64,000 bases of DNA from Pseudomonas sp. p1(2021b) (lineage in GTDB: Bacteria > Pseudomonadota > Gammaproteobacteria > Pseudomonadales > Pseudomonadaceae), in assembly GCF_020151015.1 (NCBI RefSeq), contig NZ_CP083746.1, forward strand, positions 1,269,001 to 1,333,000, given 5' to 3'. A program made the translations under genes and the position numbers. Below, in pieces: positions 1 through 9,103 of this stretch (its first letter is position 1; each line of letters begins with the position of its first letter). The notes beneath the pieces were generated by a model. The model ran no database searches, was not told the origin of the DNA, and worked only from the letters and a program-made list of their open reading frames with translations.

Positions 1-2660
1 GGGCCCGGATCCAGACCTACCCGTCGCCGGCCAGCGCCTTGGCTGCGCTGGCGCTCGACCAGGCCGACCTGTACCTGGGCAGCGCTTTGGGCGTGCGCTA
101 CGTGCTGGGGCGTAACCAGGCCGCCGGCATCGAGGAAATCGGCCGTGCAGGGTTGCCCGAACAGAGCGTTGGGTTCGCCATGGCCGATGACGGCAGCCCC
201 CTGGCACACTTGGTCGACCTGGCCCTAGAAGGCCTCACGGTGCCCCAGAACCTGGAGGTGAGCGAACGCTGGCGTCCCATCGTGATCGACACCCACCAGC
301 CCCAGCCGCTGCAACTGAGCGAGGCCGAGGAGCGTTGGCTGCAGGAAAACCCGCGTGTCACGGTGCTGGCGGACGAACAGCTGCTGCCCTTGAGCTACCG
401 GGATGCCAATGGCAAGTGGCGTGGCTTGAGCCTGGATATCCTGCAACTGATCGGCCGTCGGACAGGCCTGCATTTCGACGTTCAGCCGGGTGGCACCATC
501 GAACAGATGATCCAGCGTCTGCGCCAGGGCCAGGCGCAGTTGATCGCCGGCCTGCCGGAGAGCCCGGGGCGCCGGCGCGAGCTGGCGTTCAGCCGCGCCT
601 ACCTGAGCGCTTCGCGGGTGTTGGTCACGCGTGACACCCCCCAGGCACCGACCGAGTTGGTGCAGTTCGAACACCAGCGCCTGGCCCTGATCAAGGGGAG
701 CGCTGCCCAGGAGCTTCTTCGGCAACGCTACCCGTCGATCCGCCAATTACCGGTTGCCACGCCGCTCGCTGCCCTGCATGCGGTCGCCCGGGGGCAGGCC
801 GAAGCCGCAATGCTGACGTTCGACGATGCGCGCCTGCTGATCACCCGCTGGTACCCTGGGCGCCTGAAAATCAGCGCCAGCCTCGCCCTGCCACCGGTTC
901 ACTTCGCCCTGGCCAGCGTGCGTGGCGCCACGGAGCTGCAAGGGATCGTCAACAAGGCCATGCTCAGCCTCGCGCCCCAGGAAATCGACTCGCTGGTGCG
1001 GCGTTGGCGCAACCCGATGATCGTTGCCGACGGCATGTGGCCGCACTACCGATCCAAAGTGGTGCTGGGCTTTGCCGTGGCGTTGCTGCTGCTGGCCTTG
1101 GCTTTGTTGTGGATCCGCTACCTGCGTCGTCTGCAACTGCAATTGCGCCGGGCCAAGCAGGAGGCCGAACAGGCCAACCAGGCCAAGACCCATTTCCTCG
1201 CCACCATGAGCCACGAGATCCGTACCCCGCTGCATGCCGTGCAAGGCATGCTGGAGCTGGCCCAGCGCAAGGCTGCCCAGGGCGTACTGGACCGTCTGGC
1301 CATCGAAGTGGCCAGCGATGCCGCACGGGGCCTGCTCGAGCTGATCGGCGACATCCTCGATATCACCCGCATCGAGGCCGGGCACCTGCAACTGGTGCTT
1401 GAACGGGTCTGCCTGTATGACCAGGTGGCGCGGGTGGTGCAATTGTTCGAGCAGCAAGCCAAAGGCAAGGGGCTTGAACTGCGCCTGGATACCCATGGGC
1501 AGGTCGATGCCCATGTGATGCTCGACCCGTTGCGTTTCAAGCAAGTGCTGGCGAACTTGCTGAGCAATGCCATCAAGTTCACCCCGCGCGGTCATGTGCG
1601 GGTCGTACTGCGAGCCGAACAGCAGGCGCAACGGCTGCTGGTGGAGTTGCACGTGGAGGATACCGGTATCGGTATCGACGCCTCGGAGATCGACGCCCTC
1701 GGGCAGCCGTTCAAGCAGGCCAGCAATCAGTGCCAGTCTGCCCGTAACAGCACGGGGCTGGGTTTGGGTATCAGCCGCAGCCTGTGTGAAATGATGGGCG
1801 GAGGCTTGCACCTGCACAGTGTGTTGGGGCAGGGCACGCGGGTGGACGTACGCCTGGATCTGGCGCTGCTGCCCGAGGGTGAAATGAGCGAGCCGGCCAT
1901 CGCCCCCTATGCCGAGGGTGGCGAGATGCGCCTGCGGGTGCTCGTGGTGGACGATTACCCGGCCAATCGACTGCTGCTGGCCCAGCAGTTGGATTTCCTG
2001 GGCCATCAGGCGCGGGTGGCCGAAGACGGGGCCCAGGCGCTGCGGTTGTGGTTGAAGGAACATTTCGATGTGGTGATCAGCGACTGCAATATGCCCCGCC
2101 TCAATGGCTACGCGCTGGCCCGGGCGATCCGCGAGCATGAGCGACGCAGCGGCAGGCCGCGGTGTCGCCTGATCGGCCTGACGGCCAGCGCCATGGTGCG
2201 CGAGCGTCGGCGTTGCCGTGCGGTCGGCATGGACGATTGCTTGTTCAAGCCGCTCGGGCTGGACAGCCTGCAACGCACCTTGGTCAGTTGCAGCGCATCG
2301 AGCGAAGAGCAACCGATGCTCGACCTGGCGCACTTGGAGCATCTGGTAGGCAGGGACCGGTCCGCGCTCAAGGCCTTGCTCAGCGACCTGCGCAGCAGCA
2401 ACCGGGAGGACCTGCAGCGCCTGGAGGCCCTGGGCGACGATGCGCGGGCGCTCTCGGAGCTGGCGCACCGGGTCAAGGGCGGAGCACGCATCGCCCGGGC
2501 CGAGCGCTTGTACGCCGTGTGTGAACAGCTCGAACGCAGCTGTGCCGCAACGCCTATGGATATCGCCGCGTTACGCAAGGACGTGCATGCATTGCGTGGG
2601 GTGATGCTGCGGCTGGAGCGGCAATTGGCAGGCGAGGCGGCGCGGGGTGTCCAAGGCTGA
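1..2660 (+). CDS. BvgS-like hybrid sensor histidine kinase, 5'-truncated by window edge
   Basis: The reading frame is open to the first base, so the true start lies upstream; position 39 is only an internal TTG. Counting from position 39, the order is: end of one periplasmic solute-binding (SBP_bac_3-like) domain, a second one at about residues 100-320 (starting near ERWLQENPRVTVLAD), and a transmembrane helix at about 340-365. The phosphoacceptor motif MSHEIRTP has its His near residue 392, followed by a HATPase domain with GLGLGIS. A receiver domain follows with VVDDYPANR and phospho-Asp in ISDCNMP (about 682), and an HPt domain with AHRVKGGAR (His about 810). This is the unorthodox phosphorelay layout of BvgS/EvgS. 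No response regulator is visible after it. A CS1-type pilus operon starts 141 bp downstream, so control of that operon is plausible (inference, by analogy with cable pili, whose cluster carries a two-component system). Confidence 0.9.
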   Translation, partial: ARIQTYPSPASALAALALDQADLYLGSALGVRYVLGRNQAAGIEEIGRAGLPEQSVGFAMADDGSPLAHLVDLALEGLTVPQNLEVSERWRPIVIDTHQPQPLQLSEAEERWLQENPRVTVLADEQLLPLSYRDANGKWRGLSLDILQLIGRRTGLHFDVQPGGTIEQMIQRLRQGQAQLIAGLPESPGRRRELAFSRAYLSASRVLVTRDTPQAPTELVQFEHQRLALIKGSAAQELLRQRYPSIRQLPVATPLAALHAVARGQAEAAMLTFDDARLLITRWYPGRLKISASLALPPVHFALASVRGATELQGIVNKAMLSLAPQEIDSLVRRWRNPMIVADGMWPHYRSKVVLGFAVALLLLALALLWIRYLRRLQLQLRRAKQEAEQANQAKTHFLATMSHEIRTPLHAVQGMLELAQRKAAQGVLDRLAIEVASDAARGLLELIGDILDITRIEAGHLQLVLERVCLYDQVARVVQLFEQQAKGKGLELRLDTHGQVDAHVMLDPLRFKQVLANLLSNAIKFTPRGHVRVVLRAEQQAQRLLVELHVEDTGIGIDASEIDALGQPFKQASNQCQSARNSTGLGLGISRSLCEMMGGGLHLHSVLGQGTRVDVRLDLALLPEGEMSEPAIAPYAEGGEMRLRVLVVDDYPANRLLLAQQLDFLGHQARVAEDGAQALRLWLKEHFDVVISDCNMPRLNGYALARAIREHERRSGRPRCRLIGLTASAMVRERRRCRAVGMDDCLFKPLGLDSLQRTLVSCSASSEEQPMLDLAHLEHLVGRDRSALKALLSDLRSSNREDLQRLEALGDDARALSELAHRVKGGARIARAERLYAVCEQLERSCAATPMDIAALRKDVHALRGVMLRLERQLAGEAARGVQG

Positions 2661-2801
2661 GCGTTGATTGGCCTGGCCTAGGAAATTTCCACAAAACGCT
2701 CGGAGCGGTCCTGTATTTGTGCCCACGTCGCTTGCTGATAATTCTCTCCGTCAGCCGCCAAGTGCTGATTGAAAATTCTAGTTTTTCAAGGAGATGAATG
2801 A

Positions 2802-3284
2802 ATGAAAGCGCGTTATCTGGCAATCCCTTTCCTGATGTTGACCGCAGGCTCGGCGTTTGCCGCCGAGACGATCGAGAAGCAGATCCAGGTCATCGCCTCG
2901 GTGCCGACTGCGCAGTTCTATGTCGAACCGGTCGGCAACTGGATGGATGATCCACAGGAGCTGATCTACAACTCGCAGCGTGGGGATTTCTCCGAGGTTC
3001 GTCGCCAGTTCCAGGCCAAGAGCACCATCGGGCCGATCAAGGCTTTCCTGACGACCCAGCCGGAGCTGGTCAGCGGCATCGACAAGTTCAGCTTGAAAGT
3101 GAACATGGCCGGCAAGGACCTGGGCCTCACGCCTGTCGAACTGCTCAACCAGGCCCAGGCCAGTGCAGGCACCGTGATGGACTTCCGCATCATTGCCGAG
3201 AAGCCTGCCGGTGGCTACGTGCCGGGTTCCTACCAAGGCATGGTCAACATGATGTTTGAAAGCGCGGCTCCTGGCGGCGCCTGA
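2802..3284 (+). CDS. CS1-type (alpha-clade) fimbrial major subunit
   Basis: A 160-residue secreted pilin. The signal peptide is clear (MKARYLAIPFLMLTAGSAFA, cleavage expected before AETIEK), and the mature part is short and Cys-free, as in CS1/CFA-I/cable pilins assembled by alpha-clade chaperone-usher systems. The start is supported by an AAGGAG Shine-Dalgarno 9-10 bases upstream. It is the first gene of a four-gene set in the order pilin, usher, chaperone, tip; the order in cable pili of Burkholderia (chaperone, pilin, usher, tip) is similar but not identical. The product should be exported by Sec, capped by the chaperone encoded at 5950 and polymerised through the usher. Family assignment rests on size, signal peptide and neighbours as much as on sequence. 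Confidence 0.8.
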   Translation: MKARYLAIPFLMLTAGSAFAAETIEKQIQVIASVPTAQFYVEPVGNWMDDPQELIYNSQRGDFSEVRRQFQAKSTIGPIKAFLTTQPELVSGIDKFSLKVNMAGKDLGLTPVELLNQAQASAGTVMDFRIIAEKPAGGYVPGSYQGMVNMMFESAAPGGA

Positions 3285-3372
3285 TCCTTTCGCGCTTATA
3301 CCTCCTCGCTCAACATCCATAGTCTCCCCTGGCTGCCCGGCGTCCGCCGGGTGGTCGGGGCGGGCATTGCCT

Positions 3373-5874
3373 ATGGAAAAGGTCATGTTCTGCTTCTTCG
3401 TACGTTCCCGTCGCTTGTGCCATTGGCTGGCCCTTGGCGCCTGCCTGATCCCTTTGCAGGGCTGGGCCCAGACGCAGGCCCCGCCTTCGGTGGTACGCCA
3501 GTTCGAGGGGCTGCCCCGCGAATTCGAGTCGCACTTCTTCGATGTGCCCCTGGCCGTGCGGGTCGAACTGGATGGCCGTTACCTGGGGGATGCCATGGTC
3601 ATCCTGACCCGTGACGAGCGGGTGCAGTTGCTCGAGTTCACCGATATCACGGAAAGCCGCGAGCCGCCTGCGCTGCGTCGCATCTGGCAGGAGCGCCTGG
3701 CCGCTGGGCGCCTGTTGGGCGACTGCACGAAGAACTGCCCGGACGGGCTGCAGGCGATCCACTACAGCCTGGCCAACTCCCAGCTTTCGTTGCTGACCGC
3801 CAATGCCGAGAAAGAAGGGCAGCCGGCGCGTTATCACAGCATGCCCGAGGCCGGCAGCATGGGGTTGCTGCTGCGCAACCAGCTCAACCTGGTGCATGAC
3901 GGCAACGACACCACGGGCCGTGTCGCCTTCCAGGGCCAGGGCAGCCTGGGTAACTGGACCACCTACGCCGATGCCCAGGCCGACCGTGTCAGCGAGCGCC
4001 AGGGCGGCACCCGCTATCGCATGGACCAACTGTATGCCGAGCACCTGCTCGAACAGCATTTCTTCCGCCTGGGTTATTTCACCCCCGGCGCACAGGGCCT
4101 GACCCGCCAGCCGACGCTGCTGGGCGATAGCCCCGACACCACCCTTGGCGTGATGTTCGGCAGCAGCGACAGCCTGCTGATCGACAACGGCCAGCCCAGC
4201 TCCACGCCGATCTACGTCACCCCGAACCGCCAAGGCGTCGCCGAGATCTACCGCAACGGCGTGCTGATCAACAGCCAGCCAGTGCAACCGGGCCTGCAGA
4301 CCCTCGACACCCGGGTGCTGCCCGGCGGCATCTACGAGGTGGAGGTGCGCCTGCTGGAGGACGGCCAGGAAACCTCGCGCACCGAGGCGTTCATCTACAA
4401 GCCGTCCAACTGGAGCAACCCCGAGAGCCGCTGGCGCTACAACCTCTACCTCGGCCAGCAGACCAGCCTGCTGAACAACTGGGATTACCAGCGTCGCGAC
4501 GGTCTGGGGGCCGGGGTGATGTCCAACTATCTCCTGCATCCGCGCGCCGTGCTCGGGCTTTCGGCCCAGCAGGTGGATGAGCGCATGCAATACGGCACCT
4601 CGCTGGACTGGGATGCGCTCGAGCGCTTGAAGCTCTATGGCAACGTCAACTACACCGAGGACCGCGGCACTGGCTACGACCTGCAGGCGATCCATTCCTA
4701 CGACCAGGGCTCGCTGGTGTTCAGCCACAGCCAGTCGTGGGTCGAGACTGGCCTGCGAGAGCGGGGCGAGCCGTCCCGGCAGGAGCAACGCAGCCAGTCG
4801 AGCCTGTCGTTGAGCCACCGGGTCACCCAGCGCAGCAGCGCGACCGTGCGCCTGTCCCACAGCAGTGGGGCGGCCAGCGGCCTGGGCGTCGACCTGGGCT
4901 GGGCGTTCTTCGGCAAGATGCTGGGGACAGACACCAACTGGCGCCTGTCGGTGTTCGACCGCCCTGGCACGTCCAGCAGCGGCGATGCACGCAGCCGTGG
5001 CGTCAACCTGAGCCTGAGCATGAACCTCGGCGGGCCAGGCAAGCGCATCGCCGCCAGCGTGGGTAGCCGTACCTCGCGCGATGGCGGTAGCGACCGACAT
5101 GGGTCGTTGTCCTACCAGCAGGACGTTGACTTCGGCCCCCTGCAAAGCCTGGGCGCCAGCACCACCTTCGACCGTTATGGCGCCGGGTTCGGAGGCAATG
5201 CCCAATTGCAGGGTGAAAGCCTGTACGGCGACGCCTACGCCCAGACCTCGACGCTCAACAACAAGCTCAGCGCCGGCCTGAACCTGCAGAGCATGGTCGC
5301 CTTCGGCGGCGGCAAGATGGCAGTGAGTGGCCAGTACCTGTCCCATGAGGCCGGGCTGATCGTCGATGTCGATTCCGACATGGAGGGGCTGAAGCTGCGC
5401 GCCGACGATTACCAAGGCACCAGCGCTGTCCTGCACCCGGGGCGCAACATCATTCCCGTCACCGCGTTCAAGTCCGGCTATGTGCAGTTCGATTTCGAGG
5501 CCGACGATGCCCCGGCGGCGGTGATCCAGCCGTCGAGCCTCGACTACCACCTCAACCGCGGTGGCGTGGAGTACCGCCAACTGCATGTGATGCGTACGGT
5601 CACCGTGTTTGGCCGGCTGCTCGACGAGAAAGGCCAGCCCATCCGTGGGGCGCACGTGATCAACCACGCCAGCCGGGGGGTGAGCGAGGTGGATGGCTAC
5701 TTCTCGGTGGAAATGAGCCAGGCGACACCCACCCTGGAGATCCGCCAGGCCGGCGCGGTCAGCTGCCTGCTGAGCCTGCCGCTGGACTCGCTGGTGCATG
5801 AAGGGGACGTGGTAATGGCAGGCGACCAGGTGTGTCGCACCGCCAGCCTGGCCGACCGGGGCGATGTCCGCTGA
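3373..5874 (+). CDS. Outer-membrane usher of CS1-type (alpha) pilus
   Basis: About 833 residues. The open frame extends back to 3256, overlapping the pilin gene, but the ATG at 3373 (MEKVMFCFF) or 3385 is followed directly by a basic stretch and hydrophobic signal sequence ending GWAQTQA, so 3373 is preferred. The middle consists of alternating beta-strand segments rich in Gly, Ser and aromatic residues (for example GRVAFQGQGSLGNWTTYADA), as expected for a 24-strand usher barrel. A plug-like region (TPIYVTPNRQGVAEIYRNG) and a C-terminal globular part (TVFGRLLDEKGQPIRGAHV, with two late Cys) match TcfC/CooC-type ushers. Length fits alpha ushers (about 830-870). It forms the secretion pore for pilin-chaperone complexes and is encoded 88 bp after the pilin stop. 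Confidence 0.85.
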   Translation: MEKVMFCFFVRSRRLCHWLALGACLIPLQGWAQTQAPPSVVRQFEGLPREFESHFFDVPLAVRVELDGRYLGDAMVILTRDERVQLLEFTDITESREPPALRRIWQERLAAGRLLGDCTKNCPDGLQAIHYSLANSQLSLLTANAEKEGQPARYHSMPEAGSMGLLLRNQLNLVHDGNDTTGRVAFQGQGSLGNWTTYADAQADRVSERQGGTRYRMDQLYAEHLLEQHFFRLGYFTPGAQGLTRQPTLLGDSPDTTLGVMFGSSDSLLIDNGQPSSTPIYVTPNRQGVAEIYRNGVLINSQPVQPGLQTLDTRVLPGGIYEVEVRLLEDGQETSRTEAFIYKPSNWSNPESRWRYNLYLGQQTSLLNNWDYQRRDGLGAGVMSNYLLHPRAVLGLSAQQVDERMQYGTSLDWDALERLKLYGNVNYTEDRGTGYDLQAIHSYDQGSLVFSHSQSWVETGLRERGEPSRQEQRSQSSLSLSHRVTQRSSATVRLSHSSGAASGLGVDLGWAFFGKMLGTDTNWRLSVFDRPGTSSSGDARSRGVNLSLSMNLGGPGKRIAASVGSRTSRDGGSDRHGSLSYQQDVDFGPLQSLGASTTFDRYGAGFGGNAQLQGESLYGDAYAQTSTLNNKLSAGLNLQSMVAFGGGKMAVSGQYLSHEAGLIVDVDSDMEGLKLRADDYQGTSAVLHPGRNIIPVTAFKSGYVQFDFEADDAPAAVIQPSSLDYHLNRGGVEYRQLHVMRTVTVFGRLLDEKGQPIRGAHVINHASRGVSEVDGYFSVEMSQATPTLEIRQAGAVSCLLSLPLDSLVHEGDVVMAGDQVCRTASLADRGDVR

Positions 5875-5949
5875 GCGCGGCATCAGCAGATGGACCCACC
5901 CTCCGGCAAGGTTGCCGGGGGTGGCTTGAGACGAAATGGGAGGTCGATG

Positions 5950-6684
5950 ATGCAAGCATTCAAATCACTGTGTCTGGCGCTGCTGCTGGTACCCCTGGCA
6001 GCCCACGCTGGGCCGGAGCTCAATGTCGGGTCGTTGTACGACTACCTGGATGAAGGCAAGAGCACCGTGCTCAAGCGTATTCACAACGCAGGCGATACCA
6101 CGGCATTCGTCAAGGTCAGCATCGCTGAGCTGGTCTACGGGCCGGACGGGGTGCCGCGTGAGGTGGACATCGAGCACCTGCCCCTCGATCAGCGCGCCGT
6201 GGTGGCCAGCCCGGCGCGCCTGATCGTGCCGGCCCGGGGCATGCAGTCGGTGCGCCTGCTGTACCGGGGCGTGCGGGACAAGGAGCGCTACTTCCGCCTG
6301 CGCTTCGTCCCCGTGCTGCCGGAGAAGAACGACGGTTTCGCGATCAGCGAACAGGAGGCGAAGGATTACAGCGACACGCTCAAGGCGGGCATCCAATTGC
6401 TGGCCGGCTATGGCACGCTGCTGTTCGTGCGCCCCCAGGGCAGCCGTTTCAGTACGCCATTGCTGCGCGAGGGCGCGGATTTCGTGGTGACCAACCAGGG
6501 CAACGCCACCGTGGTTCTCGACAATTTCCGCCATTGTGCCGGTGACGGGCATGAATGCTCGGCCGCTACCAAGTACCACCTGTTGCCAGGCGTCACCCGC
6601 AAGTTCCCCCAACAGCCTGGGCGCGAATACCGTTTCCAGTTGCAGGAAGGTGGCCGGCACCAGGAGCTGGCCTTCAAGGATTGA
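5950..6684 (+). CDS. Periplasmic pilus chaperone, alpha-clade
   Basis: 244 residues from the ATG at 5950; ATGs at 5947 and 5950 are adjacent, and a GGAGG ending six bases upstream favours 5950. The signal peptide (MQAFKSLCLALLLVPLAAHA) precedes two immunoglobulin-like domains. VYGPDGVPREV and PARLIVPARGMQSVRLLYRG correspond to the G1-strand/hinge region of pilus chaperones, and RYFRLRFVPVLPEKN to the inter-domain part. A late Cys pair (HCAGDGHEC) is present. It should hold pilin and tip subunits by donor-strand complementation and deliver them to the usher. Located 75 bp after the usher stop, same strand. Confidence 0.85.
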   Translation: MQAFKSLCLALLLVPLAAHAGPELNVGSLYDYLDEGKSTVLKRIHNAGDTTAFVKVSIAELVYGPDGVPREVDIEHLPLDQRAVVASPARLIVPARGMQSVRLLYRGVRDKERYFRLRFVPVLPEKNDGFAISEQEAKDYSDTLKAGIQLLAGYGTLLFVRPQGSRFSTPLLREGADFVVTNQGNATVVLDNFRHCAGDGHECSAATKYHLLPGVTRKFPQQPGREYRFQLQEGGRHQELAFKD

Positions 6685-6725
6685 TCCCTGTGAACGAGTG
6701 CCCAGCTATTGAGGAGTGAGCCCCG

Positions 6726-7940
6726 ATGTCATTGCGCTGCCTGCCTGCGTCACTGCGAGTTGCCCTGGCGTTGCTCTTGCTGAACCTGGTGCCCGTGTCG
6801 GAGGCGGCCGATATCACGATTGGCGCGCGCTATCGCGCCGATGCTGGCAACCAGTATGTGCGGTTCGGTTCGTCCAATGAATGGATCTGCTCTAGCTGGC
6901 CGGCCCTGTGCAAAAGTGCATCGGAAAACGCAGTGGACCTGCCGTTCGGCATGTATTACAAAACCACGCTCAAGGACAGGGGCCTACGCGAGCAATACTA
7001 CGTCAAGGTGCCGCCGCCACGTGCCCTGGAGGTGCGGCGCGTAGGTGGGCACGAGGCCTTGAACCTGGTATTCGAGGTGACCCATGTCAGCCAATACGCA
7101 ATCGTGATGGCCGAAAGCCCGGTGCGCAACAACAGCCCGATCGCCACGGAGCGTGTCGGTGGTACGTGTAACGTCGTGCGTGCTCCATTGGCCTTCACCG
7201 GAGGTACCTTTCAATGGCAATTCTGGGGGCGCGACAACAAGAACTGCTGGTCCAGCAGTGAGTTAGGGAACGTTGGCGACATGAGGGTTTCGGGGGTAAG
7301 TCGAACGGGCATCGGTTACAAGCTCAGTTTGCCCTCACCGACCAAGATCGTATCGGGTATTTATCGCGGAAGCCTGGTCTTTACCGTGGGAGACGTCAAT
7401 TCCGACTTCGATTTCGGTGAAGGAACACGAGGGCTGGTGTCGTCCTTGACGATCGATTTCGAACTGGACCTACGTCATGAGCTGAAGGTGGATTTCCCAC
7501 CCGGCTCCGACCGGGCAGTGCTCGAACCGCCAGGCGGCTGGTTGGCCTGGCCGGGTGGGCGTGTCCCGCCGCAACTGGCTCGGGACTTGCCGTTTCGGTT
7601 GACCGCATCCGGCCCGTTCACCGTGCATGCGGCCTGCGAATATCCGTTGGAAGGATCGGGCTTTTGCAGGATCTTCAATGAAAATGGGGACCAAGCGGTG
7701 GTGGACCTGGCGATGTCGCTCCCCGCTGGCGTGAAGTACAACAATGGGCCGGTGCAGCGGCTGAGGATTCCTGCCAATGCCGCTCGCCCCATGAGGCTCG
7801 TACCGGACGTGGCGACCAGCGCTTTGCCCGGTACCGTGCATTTCTCGGTCAGGGAGTCATGGGTGGAAAGGATGCTGCAGCAACCGGGGAGCACCTACCG
7901 AGGTGCAATAACCCTGCTCTTCGATGCAGAAGTGCTCTAG
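6726..7940 (+). CDS. CfaE/CblD-like pilus tip (initiator) protein
   Basis: 404 residues with a signal peptide (LALLLLNLVPVSEAA) and a GAGGAG ribosome-binding site before the ATG. As the last gene of the operon and more than twice the pilin size, it has the position and size of the minor tip adhesin/initiator of alpha pili (CfaE, CooD, CblD). Cys residues are paired in short segments (EWICSSWPALCKS; HAACEYPLEGSGFCR), consistent with disulfides. The C-terminal part (VHFSVRESWVERM, YRGAITLLFDAEVL) resembles a pilin domain ending in a beta strand. The receptor cannot be predicted. Assignment is mainly from context plus domain size. Confidence 0.7.
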   Translation: MSLRCLPASLRVALALLLLNLVPVSEAADITIGARYRADAGNQYVRFGSSNEWICSSWPALCKSASENAVDLPFGMYYKTTLKDRGLREQYYVKVPPPRALEVRRVGGHEALNLVFEVTHVSQYAIVMAESPVRNNSPIATERVGGTCNVVRAPLAFTGGTFQWQFWGRDNKNCWSSSELGNVGDMRVSGVSRTGIGYKLSLPSPTKIVSGIYRGSLVFTVGDVNSDFDFGEGTRGLVSSLTIDFELDLRHELKVDFPPGSDRAVLEPPGGWLAWPGGRVPPQLARDLPFRLTASGPFTVHAACEYPLEGSGFCRIFNENGDQAVVDLAMSLPAGVKYNNGPVQRLRIPANAARPMRLVPDVATSALPGTVHFSVRESWVERMLQQPGSTYRGAITLLFDAEVL

Positions 7941-8049
7941 GGGCCTGCCTTGGAAATAAACTGTTCACTTTTGGCGGCGTCCCGGGCGCCTTGGCCGAAC
8001 CCCAAGCCACTCGCCAAAAGAGAACGTATTTCCCAGACAGGGCACTCGC

Positions 8050-8202
8050 TCATATCATGCCCAGGAGCAGCAAGACGAGCAGTATCACCAGCACCACACC
8101 GATGATGCCGGACGGGCCATAGCCCCAGCTACGCGAATGGGGAAAGACCGGTAAGCCACCGATCAACAGCAGGATCAGGATGATGATGAGGATCGTGGTC
8201 AT
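8050..8202 (-). CDS. Small membrane protein, DUF3309-like (50 aa)
   Basis: A 50-residue open frame whose ATG (at 8202 on the minus strand) is preceded by an AAGGA Shine-Dalgarno. The product begins [18 protein letters not shown], carries a central [11 protein letters not shown] turn and ends in a second hydrophobic helix ([15 protein letters not shown]). Two transmembrane helices joined by a short aromatic/Gly loop are the hallmark of the DUF3309 family found widely in proteobacteria. Function unknown. It lies convergent to the pilus operon and divergent from the YnfA-like gene. Confidence 0.8.
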   Translation of the reverse strand: MTTILIIILILLLIGGLPVFPHSRSWGYGPSGIIGVVLVILLVLLLLGMI

Positions 8203-8367
8203 GGTGGAGTCCTTGCGTTTGTTCGAAGGGTAAGGGCTCGTGAAGGCTGGCCTCTTGATAGTTCCGACTGGCGCGGCTGGGGAAAGATTCCATCGGAACG
8301 TGGTGCGCTTTCCCCGGCCTGGCGTCCCTCAGGTATGCTGGCGTCTTTTCGTTGGCAGGGGGCCTGG

Positions 8368-8700
8368 GTGGTCAATTACGTCTGGTTCTTCATGGCTGCG
8401 CTGTTCGAGATCGGCGGTTGCTATGCCTTCTACCTGTGGCTACGCCTGGGCAAGAGCGCCTGGTGGGTGGTGCCGGCGCTGGCCAGTCTGACGCTCTTCG
8501 GCCTGATCCTGACCCGTGTCGAAGCGGCCTATGCGGGCCGTGCATACGCCGCCTACGGCGGGATCTACATCGTCGCTTCGCTGCTCTGGCTGGCGCTGGT
8601 GGAGCGTGCCAGGCCGCTGGGCAGCGACTGGCTGGGGGCGTTGTTGTGCGTGCTGGGGGCGACCCTCATCGTATTCGGTCCGCGCCTGCAACACGGCTGA
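8368..8700 (+). CDS. YnfA/UPF0060 family small membrane protein
   Basis: A 110-residue protein if started at the GTG at 8368 ([17 protein letters not shown]); the frame is open to an ATG at 8335, but family members are close to 110 residues and begin at this point. Four hydrophobic helices are visible. [19 protein letters not shown] and [19 protein letters not shown] are the conserved family segments, with Glu and Arg inside helices. YnfA belongs to the drug/metabolite transporter superfamily and resembles half-size SMR exporters, working as a dimer in the inner membrane. Substrate is not predictable here. Confidence 0.85.
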   Translation: MVNYVWFFMAALFEIGGCYAFYLWLRLGKSAWWVVPALASLTLFGLILTRVEAAYAGRAYAAYGGIYIVASLLWLALVERARPLGSDWLGALLCVLGATLIVFGPRLQHG

Positions 8701-8818
8701 ATTTGTAGGGCAAATTTACCGCATTGTGTAGGAAGTATCTAAATACTGGTCGATGCATTGTGCGGCTGAATGTACCCCAGGCAGTCTCTGGTTTTCCGTT
8801 GGGTTGGAGGATCTGAGC

Positions 8819-9103
8819 ATGCTGGTGTTCACACGCGAGATTGGAGAAGGCATCGTCATTTGCGATGACATCTACATCAAGGTGGTGTCGTCCAAGGACA
8901 AGGCCGTTCGCTTCGGCATCAGCGCGCCGCTCGAGGTGCAGGTGCATCGGGAAGAGGTGTACCGGCGCATCAAGGCCAACCAGGCAAACGAAGCGCCTGC
9001 CGGCCTGGGCGCCGGGCCAGGAACACCTAGTCGAGCAATTCCCGGGGCACCTCATGCCGGGCCAGCAGCTGGCACTGTTGGCTCTCCAGGTCGAAGAGGA
9101 TGA
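8819..9103 (+). CDS. csrA: CsrA/Rsm-family RNA-binding regulator with long C-terminal tail
   Basis: Starts at the ATG at 8819 behind a GGAGG site. The first ~55 residues are a CsrA domain: MLVFTREIGEGIVI, VRFGISAP and VQVHREEVYRRI. The RNA-contacting Arg44 (VHR) and the N-terminal strand (LVFTRE) are present. It binds GGA motifs in mRNA leaders to control translation. The sequence and its neighbourhood (UPF0270 gene, NAGGN operon) fit the RsmI paralogue of P. putida. CsrA proteins are usually 60-65 residues, whereas this frame runs to 94. The extra Gly/Pro/Ala-rich tail (about residues 60-94) is read through DNA antisense to the convergent UPF0270 gene. It may be a recent stop-codon loss. Confidence 0.88.
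   Translation: MLVFTREIGEGIVICDDIYIKVVSSKDKAVRFGISAPLEVQVHREEVYRRIKANQANEAPAGLGAGPGTPSRAIPGAPHAGPAAGTVGSPGRRG

Noticed and set aside
747..2468. Long open frame antisense to the sensor kinase
   Set aside because: High-GC shadow of the coding strand; no domain or ribosome-binding site, and the + strand frame has clear kinase motifs.
2711..2744. Possible sigma-70 promoter (TTGTGC ... GATAAT) before the pilus operon
   Set aside because: Spacing of 14 bases is not acceptable for sigma-70 and no better -35 is visible.
3310..5955. 881-codon frame antisense to the usher
   Set aside because: Shadow ORF; His/Gln/Ala-rich without recognisable domains, opposite a convincing usher.
8700..8760. Small palindromes (AATTTGTAGGGCAAATT; AGTATCTAAATACT) before the CsrA-family gene
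   Set aside because: Short arms with no known operator match; too weak to call as regulatory sites.
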